A stretch of DNA of 64,000 nucleotides, from NCBI GenBank assembly GCA_014191195.1, contig BJGZ01000009.1, positions 30,258 through 94,257 of the forward strand. The letters are read 5' to 3'. Under the pieces are notes generated by a model. It made no database searches and was not told where the DNA came from. It saw only the letters and a program-made list of their open reading frames with translations. The DNA comes from Chlorobiota bacterium. Lineage in GTDB: Bacteria; Bacteroidota; Ignavibacteria; Kapaibacteriales; UBA961. The number at the start of each line of letters is the position of its first letter. Within the stretch, counting starts at the first letter, position 1. Made by a program: the position numbers and the translations under genes. Positions 7,795 through 16,243 of the stretch are shown one piece after another.

Positions 7795-9970
7795 GGCCAA
7801 GTCCGATATGATATTGAGCTTTTGCAAAATTAGGCTGTGAAAAAGCGGCAGAATTAGGATCATAAAGAGGAAAAGCTACATCTAATCTGAAAGGTCCAGC
7901 AGGGGTTTCGAAGCGAAATCCTAATCCATAACCAAGGCCCCAATGACTTGGGGATAATATCCTGCTAATATCTGCTTTTTGATAAGTACCAGGAGTTAAT
8001 CTATTAAAAGAATTACCCCAATCTGCAAATAGTACAAAACCACTTTTAGAAATTTTATCTGCCCAAAATTCACCAATATTTGTTGGTTTTGCCATTGTAA
8101 TTCTTAATTCTATAGAACCTTCTAATAAACCTGCGCTTCCAATGATATAAGATAATTCATCAACAAGATTTTCTAAAGAATCAGAAATTGAAGATTGAGC
8201 ATCAAGCAAACCTCTTGAAGGCCAGGCCCTTACAGAATTCGCACCACCAGCAAAAAAATGTTTTTCGAATGGAGGAGTAGATTGGTCGGAAGAAGAAAAT
8301 CCAAAATTAAAAATATATCCGGCTTTTAGTTTTGTTGCTAAAACAATGTTTTTATTTAAAGAAGTAAATGTATTGAATTGAGTTAGAAATCGTAAAAAGT
8401 TAGAATAACCAATATTAGGAGCATATTCTACTTGCGGAAGAGTAATAAAATAGCCAGAAGTAGGAGCAATCACGGAATTCCTTCTATCCCCAGTAAGAGT
8501 AATTCCTAAAGTAAGAGAAGCTGGCTTAAAAGGATTATTTTTATAATAATCACTTAAAGAAATATAGGGTGCAATCAATCGTAAATAATCATCAGAAGAA
8601 TCACGAGATATAGTTGTAAAATTGATAAGCCTAGAAAAATCAAATGTAATATCAAAATTTAAATTTGAAAATAAAGTCCATTCAGGGAAAGTATTAAAAT
8701 TAGATATCCTAATTAAAGGAACTAATAATTTTAAGTTACTTGGTAAATTTCTTAAAGATATTTGAGCAGAATAAGTAAGAGGAATTCTTTGTTCATTGAT
8801 AAAAAAGGCAAAAGGCTGATTAATTGTAGTACCAAGAGAATACTCGAATTCAATACTTCCTTGATTTGAGAAAAGAGTTCTAGAAATGTCTTGGGCTAAA
8901 AGCCTAGAAAACACTAAAAAAGACATACCAGTGCGGGAAGTCATTAAATCAGAATACGAAGCCTCTGCACCCATATTTAAGAAATTATCATTTGTTGTAC
9001 GATTTAAAAAAATAGAAAACACAACTTCTTGAGGCTTTTTGTATTTGAGTCTAAAATTTATAGTAGAAAGAGTATCTATTGGGGTTATCGAAGGAATATG
9101 TCGGGCATTAACTTCATCAAAAAAAGACAAACCGATAAGCATAGATTTAGATCTATTTACAGCATTTGGAGACAACCACTGACTTGGTTTGATAGGAATA
9201 AAACGAGCTAAAATATCATTTTTAACAGAATGAGTTGAATCAGTAGAATGCTCAAAATTTATAGCTTGTACTTTGAAGCGTTCGGTATTATTAAGCTTAA
9301 TGAGCGAGACAACTTGCTTTTCGATAGTATCAATAAAAACATTTTCAATTGTATATTCTAAGGTAGCATAACCTTCTTCTTGTAAAGTATGTAATGAACG
9401 AGAAATAAAGGCTTGTAAAGAATCTTCATCGTATAAACGAGAGGTATTTTGAATAAAAGAATTATGTATTCTTTGCCATGGAATTGACAGAGCAATAAGA
9501 GAATCAGAAATCAATAAGTCCGCAATATGATATTGTACACCCTCATTGCAAGTGATAGTTATATCACCAAAATCCGCAGAATCAATATCAATAGTAAGTT
9601 TTGTATCAGAATTAAAGTAACCCTTTCTATGATATAGGTTTAAAACATTTTCTAATTTATTATTTAGGATAATTGAATCTAGGAATACAGTACTTTTACC
9701 AACTGTAGCATAAGGAAAATAATAAGAAAATAGAGAAGGAGTAAGAACCCCTTGAAAATCCATATTTTGTCTTAATTCGCTTTGAGTAGGAATAGTAATC
9801 CCTAAAGTCTTGAAAAGCTGTTGAGAGGATATACGGGAATTTCCGATGATTTTTACGGATTTAAATGCAAAAAGGCGCGTTTCCGCACCTTTTGAGTCAG
9901 TAATAACAAATAATACAGCAAAGAAACAGCATAGGATAGTACATCGAAATGAAACCAAAACCGTCTGCAT
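7784..9970 (-). CDS. BamA/Omp85-family outer membrane assembly protein
   Basis: A 728-residue Omp85 protein with a signal peptide (about residues 1-30). POTRA-type repeats follow, the first starting FAFKSVKIIGNSRISSQQL. From about residue 330 comes a 16-strand-type barrel domain with repeated alternating strands, the FFAGGANSVRAWPSRGL motif (the conserved loop-6 region, with VRAWPSRG standing in for VRGY), and a final strand ending IGLGHAF, an aromatic C-terminus as expected of a beta-barrel. BamA inserts barrel proteins into the outer membrane. It could also be a TamA-like paralogue: the POTRA region is shorter than in a five-POTRA BamA, and no other Bam component is nearby. mnmE follows, overlapping by 11 bases. 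Confidence 0.85.
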   Translation of the reverse strand: MQTVLVSFRCTILCCFFAVLFVITDSKGAETRLFAFKSVKIIGNSRISSQQLFKTLGITIPTQSELRQNMDFQGVLTPSLFSYYFPYATVGKSTVFLDSIILNNKLENVLNLYHRKGYFNSDTKLTIDIDSADFGDITITCNEGVQYHIADLLISDSLIALSIPWQRIHNSFIQNTSRLYDEDSLQAFISRSLHTLQEEGYATLEYTIENVFIDTIEKQVVSLIKLNNTERFKVQAINFEHSTDSTHSVKNDILARFIPIKPSQWLSPNAVNRSKSMLIGLSFFDEVNARHIPSITPIDTLSTINFRLKYKKPQEVVFSIFLNRTTNDNFLNMGAEASYSDLMTSRTGMSFLVFSRLLAQDISRTLFSNQGSIEFEYSLGTTINQPFAFFINEQRIPLTYSAQISLRNLPSNLKLLVPLIRISNFNTFPEWTLFSNLNFDITFDFSRLINFTTISRDSSDDYLRLIAPYISLSDYYKNNPFKPASLTLGITLTGDRRNSVIAPTSGYFITLPQVEYAPNIGYSNFLRFLTQFNTFTSLNKNIVLATKLKAGYIFNFGFSSSDQSTPPFEKHFFAGGANSVRAWPSRGLLDAQSSISDSLENLVDELSYIIGSAGLLEGSIELRITMAKPTNIGEFWADKISKSGFVLFADWGNSFNRLTPGTYQKADISRILSPSHWGLGYGLGFRFETPAGPFRLDVAFPLYDPNSAAFSQPNFAKAQYHIGLGHAF

Positions 9971-10053
9971 AATTAATTCCCGGATTTATGCAAAAAGAGC
10001 TGAATATTCAGCTAAATTCTTACAAACCTTACTATTAGCTTCTATAGTATTAA

Positions 10054-10293
10054 TTAATAATAGCTGTCTTCATCTTCATCTTCATCGTAAAAAAGATCAG
10101 ATGTAGAATTTTCATATTCAGGCCAAAGGTCTTCTATGCCCTCATGAAGTTCATCGTTTTCCTCTAATTCATAGAGGTTTTCTAAAACTTGTTTGGGTGC
10201 TCCTGTTCTTTCTGCATAATCGATTAACTCATCTTTGGTTGCTGGCCAGGGAGCATCTTCAAGTGTATAAGCGAGTTCGGGTGTCCAAAACAT
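10054..10293 (-). CDS. DUF2795 family small protein
   Basis: A 79-residue acidic protein. The N-terminal part, MFWTPELAYTLEDAPWP followed by TKDELIDYAERTGAP, matches the DUF2795 family, a small helical domain found across Bacteroidota and relatives. The C-terminal third is very acidic and ends in a run of Asp, Glu and Tyr. No function is established for the family. It stands alone on the minus strand between bamA and the divergent gatB; 83 bases separate it from bamA, so the two may share a transcript. The start ATG is the only sensible one, since the family begins exactly here. Confidence 0.85.
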   Translation of the reverse strand: MFWTPELAYTLEDAPWPATKDELIDYAERTGAPKQVLENLYELEENDELHEGIEDLWPEYENSTSDLFYDEDEDEDSYY

Positions 10294-10370
10294 AATTAAC
10301 TTTCAGTATTGTTAATGATGATAAATAAATCTTGTTTGCTTCAAAGGGCGCAAATATGCGTAAAAAAATC

Positions 10371-10378
10371 TAATTTTG
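10371..10378 (+). promoter_or_regulatory. Possible -7 box for gatB
   Basis: TAATTTTG fits the Bacteroidota -7 consensus TAnnTTTG and lies about 80 bases before the gatB start. No TTG lies at the expected 17-23 base distance upstream, so this is only half a promoter. Confidence 0.25.
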
Positions 10379-10458
10379 CCTAGAAATCTATTTTAGAAAA
10401 ATATTTAGACTATTATAATTTAATAATAAGTCTATATAATTAAGTTATTTAAGGTATA

Positions 10459-11919
10459 ATGTCTGATATATTTGATCAATATGAACCAGTGATTGGCTTA
10501 GAAATACACGCACAATTACTAACGCAAACAAAAGCATTCTGTGGATGTAAAGCAGCAATGAGTGATTTTCCTAATACTCACGTATGTCCTATATGTTTAG
10601 GACATCCTGGTGCCTTACCTGTTATGAACAAGCAGCATGTAAATATGGCAATATTGATGGGTTTAGCTACACATTGTTCCATAAGAACTAGATCTGCGTT
10701 TTCAAGAAAAAACTATTTTTATCCTGATCTTTCTAAAGGGTATCAGATTACACAGTTTGAAGACCCAATTTGCTATGCTGGATCGGTAGAAATTGAACAA
10801 GAAGATGGGTCTGTTAAACATATTGGAATTACTAGAATTCATATTGAAGAAGATGCAGGTAAGTCTTTACACGATATAGATATTGATACCTTAGTAGATT
10901 ATAATCGTGCAGGAATGCCATTAATTGAGATTGTAAGTGAACCTGATATGCATTCTGCATCAGAAGCATATAAATACATGGTATCCATGAGGCAAATTCT
11001 AAGGTATTTGGGTATATGTGATGGTAATTTAGAAGAAGGTTCTTTGCGATGTGATGCAAATATATCAGTTAGAAAAAAAGGTATTAAAGCATTTGGAATA
11101 AGAACCGAAATTAAAAACCTTAATAGTTTTCGAAATGTAGAAAAGGCTATAAAGTTTGAGATTGTTCGTCATATTGAATTGTTAGAAAGTGGTGGAACTG
11201 TAAAACAAGTAACGATGCAATGGGATGCTTCTACCCAAAGTACAAAGGAATTACGTTCTAAAGAACAAGCACATGATTATAGGTATTTTCCTGAACCTGA
11301 TTTAGGATATATACTTGTTACACAAGATATGTTGCATGATGCTACTATGCTATTACCGGAATTGCCTTTAGCTATGAAGCAGAGATTATCTCATGATTAT
11401 GGTATACCATATTATGATGCTGGAATATTAACTGAAGACAAATCTTTAGCAAATTTTTTTGAGAAAACTTGTTTGCAATTATCTGTAAAAGATAAAGAAA
11501 GATATAAATTAGTTTGTAATTGGATTCTTACAGAAATATTAAAAATACTATCTGATAAAAAAATCAGTATTAATGAGGCAATAACAATTTCTTCAAAAGG
11601 TATTGCAGAAATAGTAGACTTATTTGCAGATGAGAAAATTAGCAGTAAAATTGCAAAAGAAGTATTTTCTCATATTGTACAAACTGGTGAATCACCCTTA
11701 CAATATGTAGAAAGTAAAAACTTACAACAAATATCTGATGAACACATTATTGCAGAATTTGTAAATTCCGCTCTAAATGGAGAAGCAGAAAATATAGAAA
11801 AGTATCGTGCTGGAAAATCCAATCTTATGGGATATTTTATCAGTAAGGTTATGAAAATTTCCAATGGAAAAGCTAATCCTAGAATGGTTAACGACTTACT
11901 AAATCAACAACTAATGTAA
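10459..11919 (+). CDS. gatB: Asp/Glu-tRNA amidotransferase subunit B
   Basis: GatB is the subunit of the GatCAB complex that binds misacylated Glu-tRNA(Gln) or Asp-tRNA(Asn) and activates the side-chain carboxylate for amidation by ammonia from GatA. The 486-residue protein shows VIGLEIHAQLLT at the N-terminus, zinc-ligand cysteines in AFCGC and HVCPICLGHPG, the YFYPDLSKGYQITQ and EEDAGKS core motifs, and the YqeY-like C-terminal tail domain ending with N-G-K-A-NPRMVNDLL. AAGG lies just before the ATG. gatA and gatC are not in the window, so the operon is split, as in many genomes. The aminotransferase gene starts 9 bases after the stop. Confidence 0.96.
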   Translation: MSDIFDQYEPVIGLEIHAQLLTQTKAFCGCKAAMSDFPNTHVCPICLGHPGALPVMNKQHVNMAILMGLATHCSIRTRSAFSRKNYFYPDLSKGYQITQFEDPICYAGSVEIEQEDGSVKHIGITRIHIEEDAGKSLHDIDIDTLVDYNRAGMPLIEIVSEPDMHSASEAYKYMVSMRQILRYLGICDGNLEEGSLRCDANISVRKKGIKAFGIRTEIKNLNSFRNVEKAIKFEIVRHIELLESGGTVKQVTMQWDASTQSTKELRSKEQAHDYRYFPEPDLGYILVTQDMLHDATMLLPELPLAMKQRLSHDYGIPYYDAGILTEDKSLANFFEKTCLQLSVKDKERYKLVCNWILTEILKILSDKKISINEAITISSKGIAEIVDLFADEKISSKIAKEVFSHIVQTGESPLQYVESKNLQQISDEHIIAEFVNSALNGEAENIEKYRAGKSNLMGYFISKVMKISNGKANPRMVNDLLNQQLM

Positions 11920-11928
11920 GGCATAGAA

Positions 11929-12846
11929 ATGGCACTTAAAAAAACAAAATATATTTGGATGAATGGCGAATTTGTAGAATGGGATTCAGCCAAAATCCAT
12001 GTGCTTTCGCATGTTGTACATTATGGCTCTAGTTGGTTCGAGGGCATTAGGGCTTATAAAACTCCAAAGGGCACAGCCGTTTTTAGACTAAAAGAGCATA
12101 TACAAAGGCTGGCTAAATCTGTAAAAATCTATCGTGGACAGCTTCCATATGAAGTATCAGAATTAATAGAGTCAACTAAAGAACTTATACGAAAAAATGA
12201 ATTAGAATCATGTTATATACGCCCAGTAGCATATAGAGGCTATGAAGATTTAGGAGTTTATCCATTGAATTGCCCTATTGATATATCAATTGCTACTTGG
12301 CATTGGGGAGTTTATTTAGGTAAAGAAGCATTAGAACAAGGAGTGGATGTTTGCGTTTCATCATGGCAACGATTACATAATAATTCTCTGCCATCAATCA
12401 GTAAAGCAGGCGGGAATTATCTTAATTCTCAATTAATCAGAATGGAAGCTATACAAAACGGTTATACAGAAGGTATAGGTTTAGATCATAATGGAAATGT
12501 AAGTGAGGGGAGCGGAGAAAATATGTTTTTTGTAATTGATGGTGTTATTTATACTCCTGGAATGGATTCTTCAATTTTAGAGGGAATAACTAGAAGCTCA
12601 ACAATTACTATTGCAAAACAATTAGGTTATGAAGTAAAAGAAATATCAATACCACGTTCAATATTATATACAGCAGATGAAATATTTTTTACTGGAACTG
12701 CAGTTGAAATTACACCTGTAAGATCTGTTGATAGAATAAAAGTTGGAGATGGTAAAGCTGGACCAATTACCAAAAGCATACAAAAAGCTTTCTATGATAT
12801 CGTAGAACATGGTAATGATCCATATGGCTGGCTAGATTACATTTAA
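11929..12846 (+). CDS. ilvE: Branched-chain amino acid aminotransferase
   Basis: A 305-residue fold-type IV PLP enzyme that interconverts Leu, Ile and Val with their 2-oxoacids, using 2-oxoglutarate and glutamate. The PLP lysine is K159 in SKAGGNYLNSQ. The phosphate-binding and specificity motifs are present: SSWFEGIRAYKT, YIRPVAYRGY, EGSGENMFF, SSILEGITRSS and FFTGTAVEITPVRSV. Length and motif order match class I BCATs of bacteria. AAGG precedes the ATG by about 7 bases. It lies between gatB (9-base gap) and the fused dehydrogenase E1 gene (58-base gap), all co-directional, which suggests a route from branched-chain amino acids to acyl-CoA. Confidence 0.93.
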   Translation: MALKKTKYIWMNGEFVEWDSAKIHVLSHVVHYGSSWFEGIRAYKTPKGTAVFRLKEHIQRLAKSVKIYRGQLPYEVSELIESTKELIRKNELESCYIRPVAYRGYEDLGVYPLNCPIDISIATWHWGVYLGKEALEQGVDVCVSSWQRLHNNSLPSISKAGGNYLNSQLIRMEAIQNGYTEGIGLDHNGNVSEGSGENMFFVIDGVIYTPGMDSSILEGITRSSTITIAKQLGYEVKEISIPRSILYTADEIFFTGTAVEITPVRSVDRIKVGDGKAGPITKSIQKAFYDIVEHGNDPYGWLDYI

Positions 12847-12904
12847 GAAGAACACTAAATCGAAAATTGAATAATTGATATGTATCATTGAGGATAAATA
12901 AGTT

Positions 12905-15043
12905 ATGGCAAAAGCGGCCGTAAAATCGACCCCAAAAAATGTTGTCAAAACAGCATCTAAAACTGCTTCTAAAATAGAATCTAAGAAATCAGCACATTAT
13001 AACACATTTGATATGAGTGGTTTTGACCGAGAAACCATAATGAATTGGTATCGTATCCAACATTTAGGTAGAAAATTAGATGATAAAGCTGCACTCTACC
13101 TAAAAATGGCGAAAGGTTGGTCTTATCACGCGCCTGGAGCAGGACACGATGGTATTCAAGTGGCCTTAGGGCAAATATTTCGTCAGGGAAAAGATTATCT
13201 TTTTCCATATTATCGTGATCTCATTACTTCTTTATCTGCCGGCATAACAATTGAAGAAATAATTTTAAATGGTCTAAGTAAATCAGCAGATGTTGCTGGT
13301 GGTGGACGCCATATGAGTAATCACTTTGCAAAACCATCAATTGGTATTCAAAATGTTTCTTCTTGCACTGGAAATCATTCTCTACATGCGGCTGGCCTTG
13401 CAAGGGCTGTAAAAAAATATAAAGGAGATGAAGTAGTTTATTATTCAGGCGGAGATTCGGCATGCTCTGAAGGATTTTTTTATGAGGCTATAAATGGTGC
13501 TTCTAGAGAAAAACTACCCGTAATATTTGTAATTCAGAATAATAAATTCGGAATATCAGTCCCATTATTTGAACAAACTGCTAATCTTGTAGTGTCTGAT
13601 AATTATACAGGTATCAAATATCTTAAAATTATCAATTGTGATGGTAGAGATGTTTTTGATTCTTATAGAGCTTTATCAGAAGCTAGAGATTATGTATTAT
13701 CTGGCGCTGGCCCTGCAATGGTGCATGCTGACTGTGACAGAATTGGTTCTCACTCAAATTCTGATAATCATGAGCTATATCGCACACCCGAAGAAATCCA
13801 AGAAATGAAAGATAGAGATCCATTAACTACTTTTCGTTCTATCTTAATTGAAAAGGGGATTGCTACCGTTGAAGAACTTATTGCAATAGAAAAAGAAAAT
13901 ACAAAAGCTATATTTGCAGCAGCAGATATTGCCGAAATTGCCCCAGATCCAGAAGGTTCTTCTTATACTGAATTTTTAATGCCTCCCGATGCAGTTGATT
14001 ATAATAATCAATCTGAATATGCATTTGTAAATGATCCTAATGCACAGCAATATACTTTTAGAGAAGGTATCAATATTGCTATGAAACAAGAGTTTACTAG
14101 AAATCCCAATACTTTTTTATGGGGACAAGATGTTGCATCAGTAAAAAAACAAGGGATTTTTAATGTACCTAAAGGTATGTTAGACGATTTTGGTAATGAT
14201 AGAATCTTTAATGCTCCTATCGCTGAAGATTTTATAGTTGGTACTGCAAATGGATTTAGTAGATATCGTAAAGATATTAGAGTTGTTGTAGAAGGTGCAG
14301 AATTCGCTGATTATTTTTGGCCAGCAATGGAACAATTGATTGAATGCTCTCATGACTATTGGAGAACAAGAGGTCAATTCTCTCCAAATATTACTATACG
14401 TTTAGCAAGTGCTGGATATATACAAGGTGGATTATATCATTCACAATCTCTTGATTCAATTTTTGCCCATTTGCCTGGAATTCGTGTAGTATGTCCCGCT
14501 TTTGCAGATGATGCAATAGGATTAATGCGTAATTCAATTAGATCTGAAGGCGTTACTATGTATCTGGAGCCTAAGTATCTATATAATTATAGACCAAGCT
14601 CAACTTCTCTGCCTGCAGATGACTTTATCATACCTTTTGGTAAAGCCCGTATTAGAAGACAAGGAAATAATATAACAGTAATATCCTATGGTAATGCAAT
14701 TCACCTTGCCCTTAAAGTAGCAGATGAATTATTTAATAGTCATGGTATATCCTGTGAAGTTATAGATTTACGCTCACTTAAACCATGGGATAAAGAAACA
14801 GTGTTTAACTCTGTTAGAAAAACTAATAGAGCCTTAGTTGCTCATGAACATTATCTAACTGCTGGTTTAGGCGGAGAAATTGCATCATGCATCAATAGCG
14901 AATTGTTCTTAAGCTTAGATGCACCTGTGGGTAGAGTAGCTTCAAAAGATGTTCCAGTAGGTTTTGCTAAAAATCTAGAAGCTGCTACTTTACTTAGTAC
15001 AGAAGATATCAAAAATGCAATTATAAAAATTATAGAATTCTAG
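12905..15043 (+). CDS. Fused alpha-beta 2-oxoacid dehydrogenase E1
   Basis: A 712-residue thiamine-diphosphate enzyme in which the E1 alpha and beta chains are one polypeptide. After a 36-residue Ala/Lys/Ser-rich leader, the alpha part (about 40-360) carries the TPP motif in the form GDSACSEG (about 182) with QNNKFGIS (about 210), and the RIGSHSNSDNHELYR loop. The beta part (about 375-712) has RIFNAPIAEDFIVG, with the TPP-activating Glu near 438, then EGAEFADYFWPA and the C-terminal EHYLTAGLGGEIAS. E1 decarboxylates a 2-oxoacid and acylates the lipoyl group of E2. The fusion is known in Bacteroidota; the substrate may be branched-chain 2-oxoacids, given the adjacent BCAT, or pyruvate. E2 and E3 are not in the window. 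GAGGA precedes the start, and a strong terminator follows. Confidence 0.9.
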   Translation: MAKAAVKSTPKNVVKTASKTASKIESKKSAHYNTFDMSGFDRETIMNWYRIQHLGRKLDDKAALYLKMAKGWSYHAPGAGHDGIQVALGQIFRQGKDYLFPYYRDLITSLSAGITIEEIILNGLSKSADVAGGGRHMSNHFAKPSIGIQNVSSCTGNHSLHAAGLARAVKKYKGDEVVYYSGGDSACSEGFFYEAINGASREKLPVIFVIQNNKFGISVPLFEQTANLVVSDNYTGIKYLKIINCDGRDVFDSYRALSEARDYVLSGAGPAMVHADCDRIGSHSNSDNHELYRTPEEIQEMKDRDPLTTFRSILIEKGIATVEELIAIEKENTKAIFAAADIAEIAPDPEGSSYTEFLMPPDAVDYNNQSEYAFVNDPNAQQYTFREGINIAMKQEFTRNPNTFLWGQDVASVKKQGIFNVPKGMLDDFGNDRIFNAPIAEDFIVGTANGFSRYRKDIRVVVEGAEFADYFWPAMEQLIECSHDYWRTRGQFSPNITIRLASAGYIQGGLYHSQSLDSIFAHLPGIRVVCPAFADDAIGLMRNSIRSEGVTMYLEPKYLYNYRPSSTSLPADDFIIPFGKARIRRQGNNITVISYGNAIHLALKVADELFNSHGISCEVIDLRSLKPWDKETVFNSVRKTNRALVAHEHYLTAGLGGEIASCINSELFLSLDAPVGRVASKDVPVGFAKNLEAATLLSTEDIKNAIIKIIEF

Positions 15044-15066
15044 CTCAGTTACAATATCAATATATG

Positions 15067-15104
15067 AGTCCGTATTGACAAAAAAGTTGATACGGACTTT
15101 TTTT
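15067..15104 (+). terminator. Intrinsic terminator after the E1 gene
   Basis: A perfect 9-bp stem (AGTCCGTAT with ATACGGACT), extendable by four more pairs including two G-U pairs around a six-A loop, followed by a run of seven T. It lies 24 bases after the E1 stop and closes the gatB-ilvE-E1 transcription unit. Confidence 0.9.
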
Positions 15105-15258
15105 CGTGTATAAATCATGTAATACTAATTACACATAATAAATACTGTGTAAACTATCTGACACTATTTTCCACACAATACATATGATTATGTTGAATGT
15201 TGACTTATTACAAGGGAAAAATATTTTCTATTTATATCTTTGTTACAGTTTTTATTTA
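15105..15258. other. AT-rich intergenic stretch with DnaA-box-like sites
   Basis: No gene is visible. The stretch holds TGTGTAAAC (15146-15154, one mismatch to an inverted DnaA box) and TTTTCCACA (15167-15175, full match to TTWTNCACA) facing each other. Nothing else is recognised. Confidence 0.3.
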
Positions 15259-15289
15259 TTGGTTATTATTCTAAAGAATACTATCTTTG
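15259..15289 (+). promoter_or_regulatory. Bacteroidota-type promoter for tRNA-Arg
   Basis: TTG (15259-15261), 20 bases, then TATCTTTG (15282-15289): a full match to TTG-N17-23-TAnnTTTG. Transcription should start near 15297, about 23 bases before the tRNA. Confidence 0.7.
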
Positions 15290-15319
15290 CTGTAATGCAT
15301 AGATTACTTAATTGCTGTT

Positions 15320-15393
15320 GCGCTCGTAGCTCAACCGGATAGAGCATTGGATTCCGGTTCCAAAGGTTGGGGGTTCGACTCCCTTCGGGCGCG
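15320..15393 (+). tRNA. tRNA-Arg (anticodon CCG)
   Basis: A full cloverleaf can be folded: acceptor GCGCTCG with CGGGCGC (one T-G pair), D stem GCTC/GAGC, anticodon stem TTGGA/TCCAA with loop TTCCGGT giving anticodon CCG (reads CGG), and T arm GGGGG-TTCGACT-CCCTT. Two of the T-stem pairs are G-U. The discriminator is G, and CCA is not encoded (GCA follows). A promoter of the Bacteroidota type lies 30 bases upstream. CGG should be a rare codon in this AT-rich genome. Confidence 0.93.
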
Positions 15394-15428
15394 CAATAAC
15401 TCATTGATAATATTGTAGATATATATAT

Positions 15429-16154
15429 ATGTCAGAAATTGAAAAGAGCGAGATGGAAGATCAAAATAATGATGCTGTAGTTCAAGCGAGTGAAGTAGAT
15501 CCTACTGTTAAGAAGTTAAAAACTATTGGATATATAGTAGTGGGTGCTGTAGTATTTGCATCGGCCTTATATTTTTATAATGGTATGAATACTGCTAAAA
15601 ATGAAGAAGCTATGACAGCATTATCAAGGATATCATCCTATTATGATAGTGGTGATACTAAAAAAGCTTTAGAAGGCGACCCAACTAGAAATATACGCGG
15701 TGGACAGGTTATTGGCCTAAAGGCAATAGTTGAAGAGTATGGTGGAACAGATGCTGGTAGGATAGCAGGATTGCAAGCAGGATCTGTTTTATTAGAAGAA
15801 GGCAAATTTCAAGAAGCAGTTGAATATTTTGAATTGGCAGTTAAAAGTGCAGATCCATATGTTTCTGCTGGGGGCAAGGCTGGATTAGCTGCATGTAAGG
15901 AATACGAAAAACAATATGAAGAAGCTGCTGGTTTATATTTAGAAGCTTCTGGCGATAAAAATAGTTCTTTATACGAAAAGTACATTTTCTTTGCTGCAAT
16001 TAATTATGAAAAAATGTCTCTGAATGGTGGATCATCTGGTTCAAAAGAAAAAGCAATAGAGATTTATAAAAATATAGTACTAAAGAATTCAGGATCTGAA
16101 TTTATTAATGAAGCCAAAATGGGCCTGACACGTCTGAATTGGCACGATAATTGA
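15429..16154 (+). CDS. TPR membrane-anchored protein
   Basis: A 241-residue protein: a 35-residue acidic cytoplasmic N-terminus, one membrane segment (about residues 37-58, IGYIVVGAVVFASALYFYNG), then a soluble region with tetratricopeptide-type helices (EEGKFQEAVEYFELAVKSADPY; EKQYEEAAGLYLEASGDKNS; KEKAIEIYKNIVLKNSGSEF). This resembles the YfgM/YbgF-like tetratricopeptide proteins that sit near the secretion machinery, but the match is only structural. The gene follows the tRNA by 35 bases and may be made from the same promoter. It lies 89 bases ahead of the giant secreted-protein gene. The exact function is unknown. Confidence 0.75.
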   Translation: MSEIEKSEMEDQNNDAVVQASEVDPTVKKLKTIGYIVVGAVVFASALYFYNGMNTAKNEEAMTALSRISSYYDSGDTKKALEGDPTRNIRGGQVIGLKAIVEEYGGTDAGRIAGLQAGSVLLEEGKFQEAVEYFELAVKSADPYVSAGGKAGLAACKEYEKQYEEAAGLYLEASGDKNSSLYEKYIFFAAINYEKMSLNGGSSGSKEKAIEIYKNIVLKNSGSEFINEAKMGLTRLNWHDN

Positions 16155-16243
16155 TTTAGCATAAATCTGATAACTAAGAGATTAATATGAAATTTGATTT
16201 TAACAATACAGTTTTTATAGTTTATTTTACAAACGGAGGTATT

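Noticed and set aside
9846..10106. An 86-codon plus-strand frame across the bamA start
   Set aside because: It overlaps the bamA signal peptide and the DUF2795 tail on the opposite strand, and has no coding features of its own.
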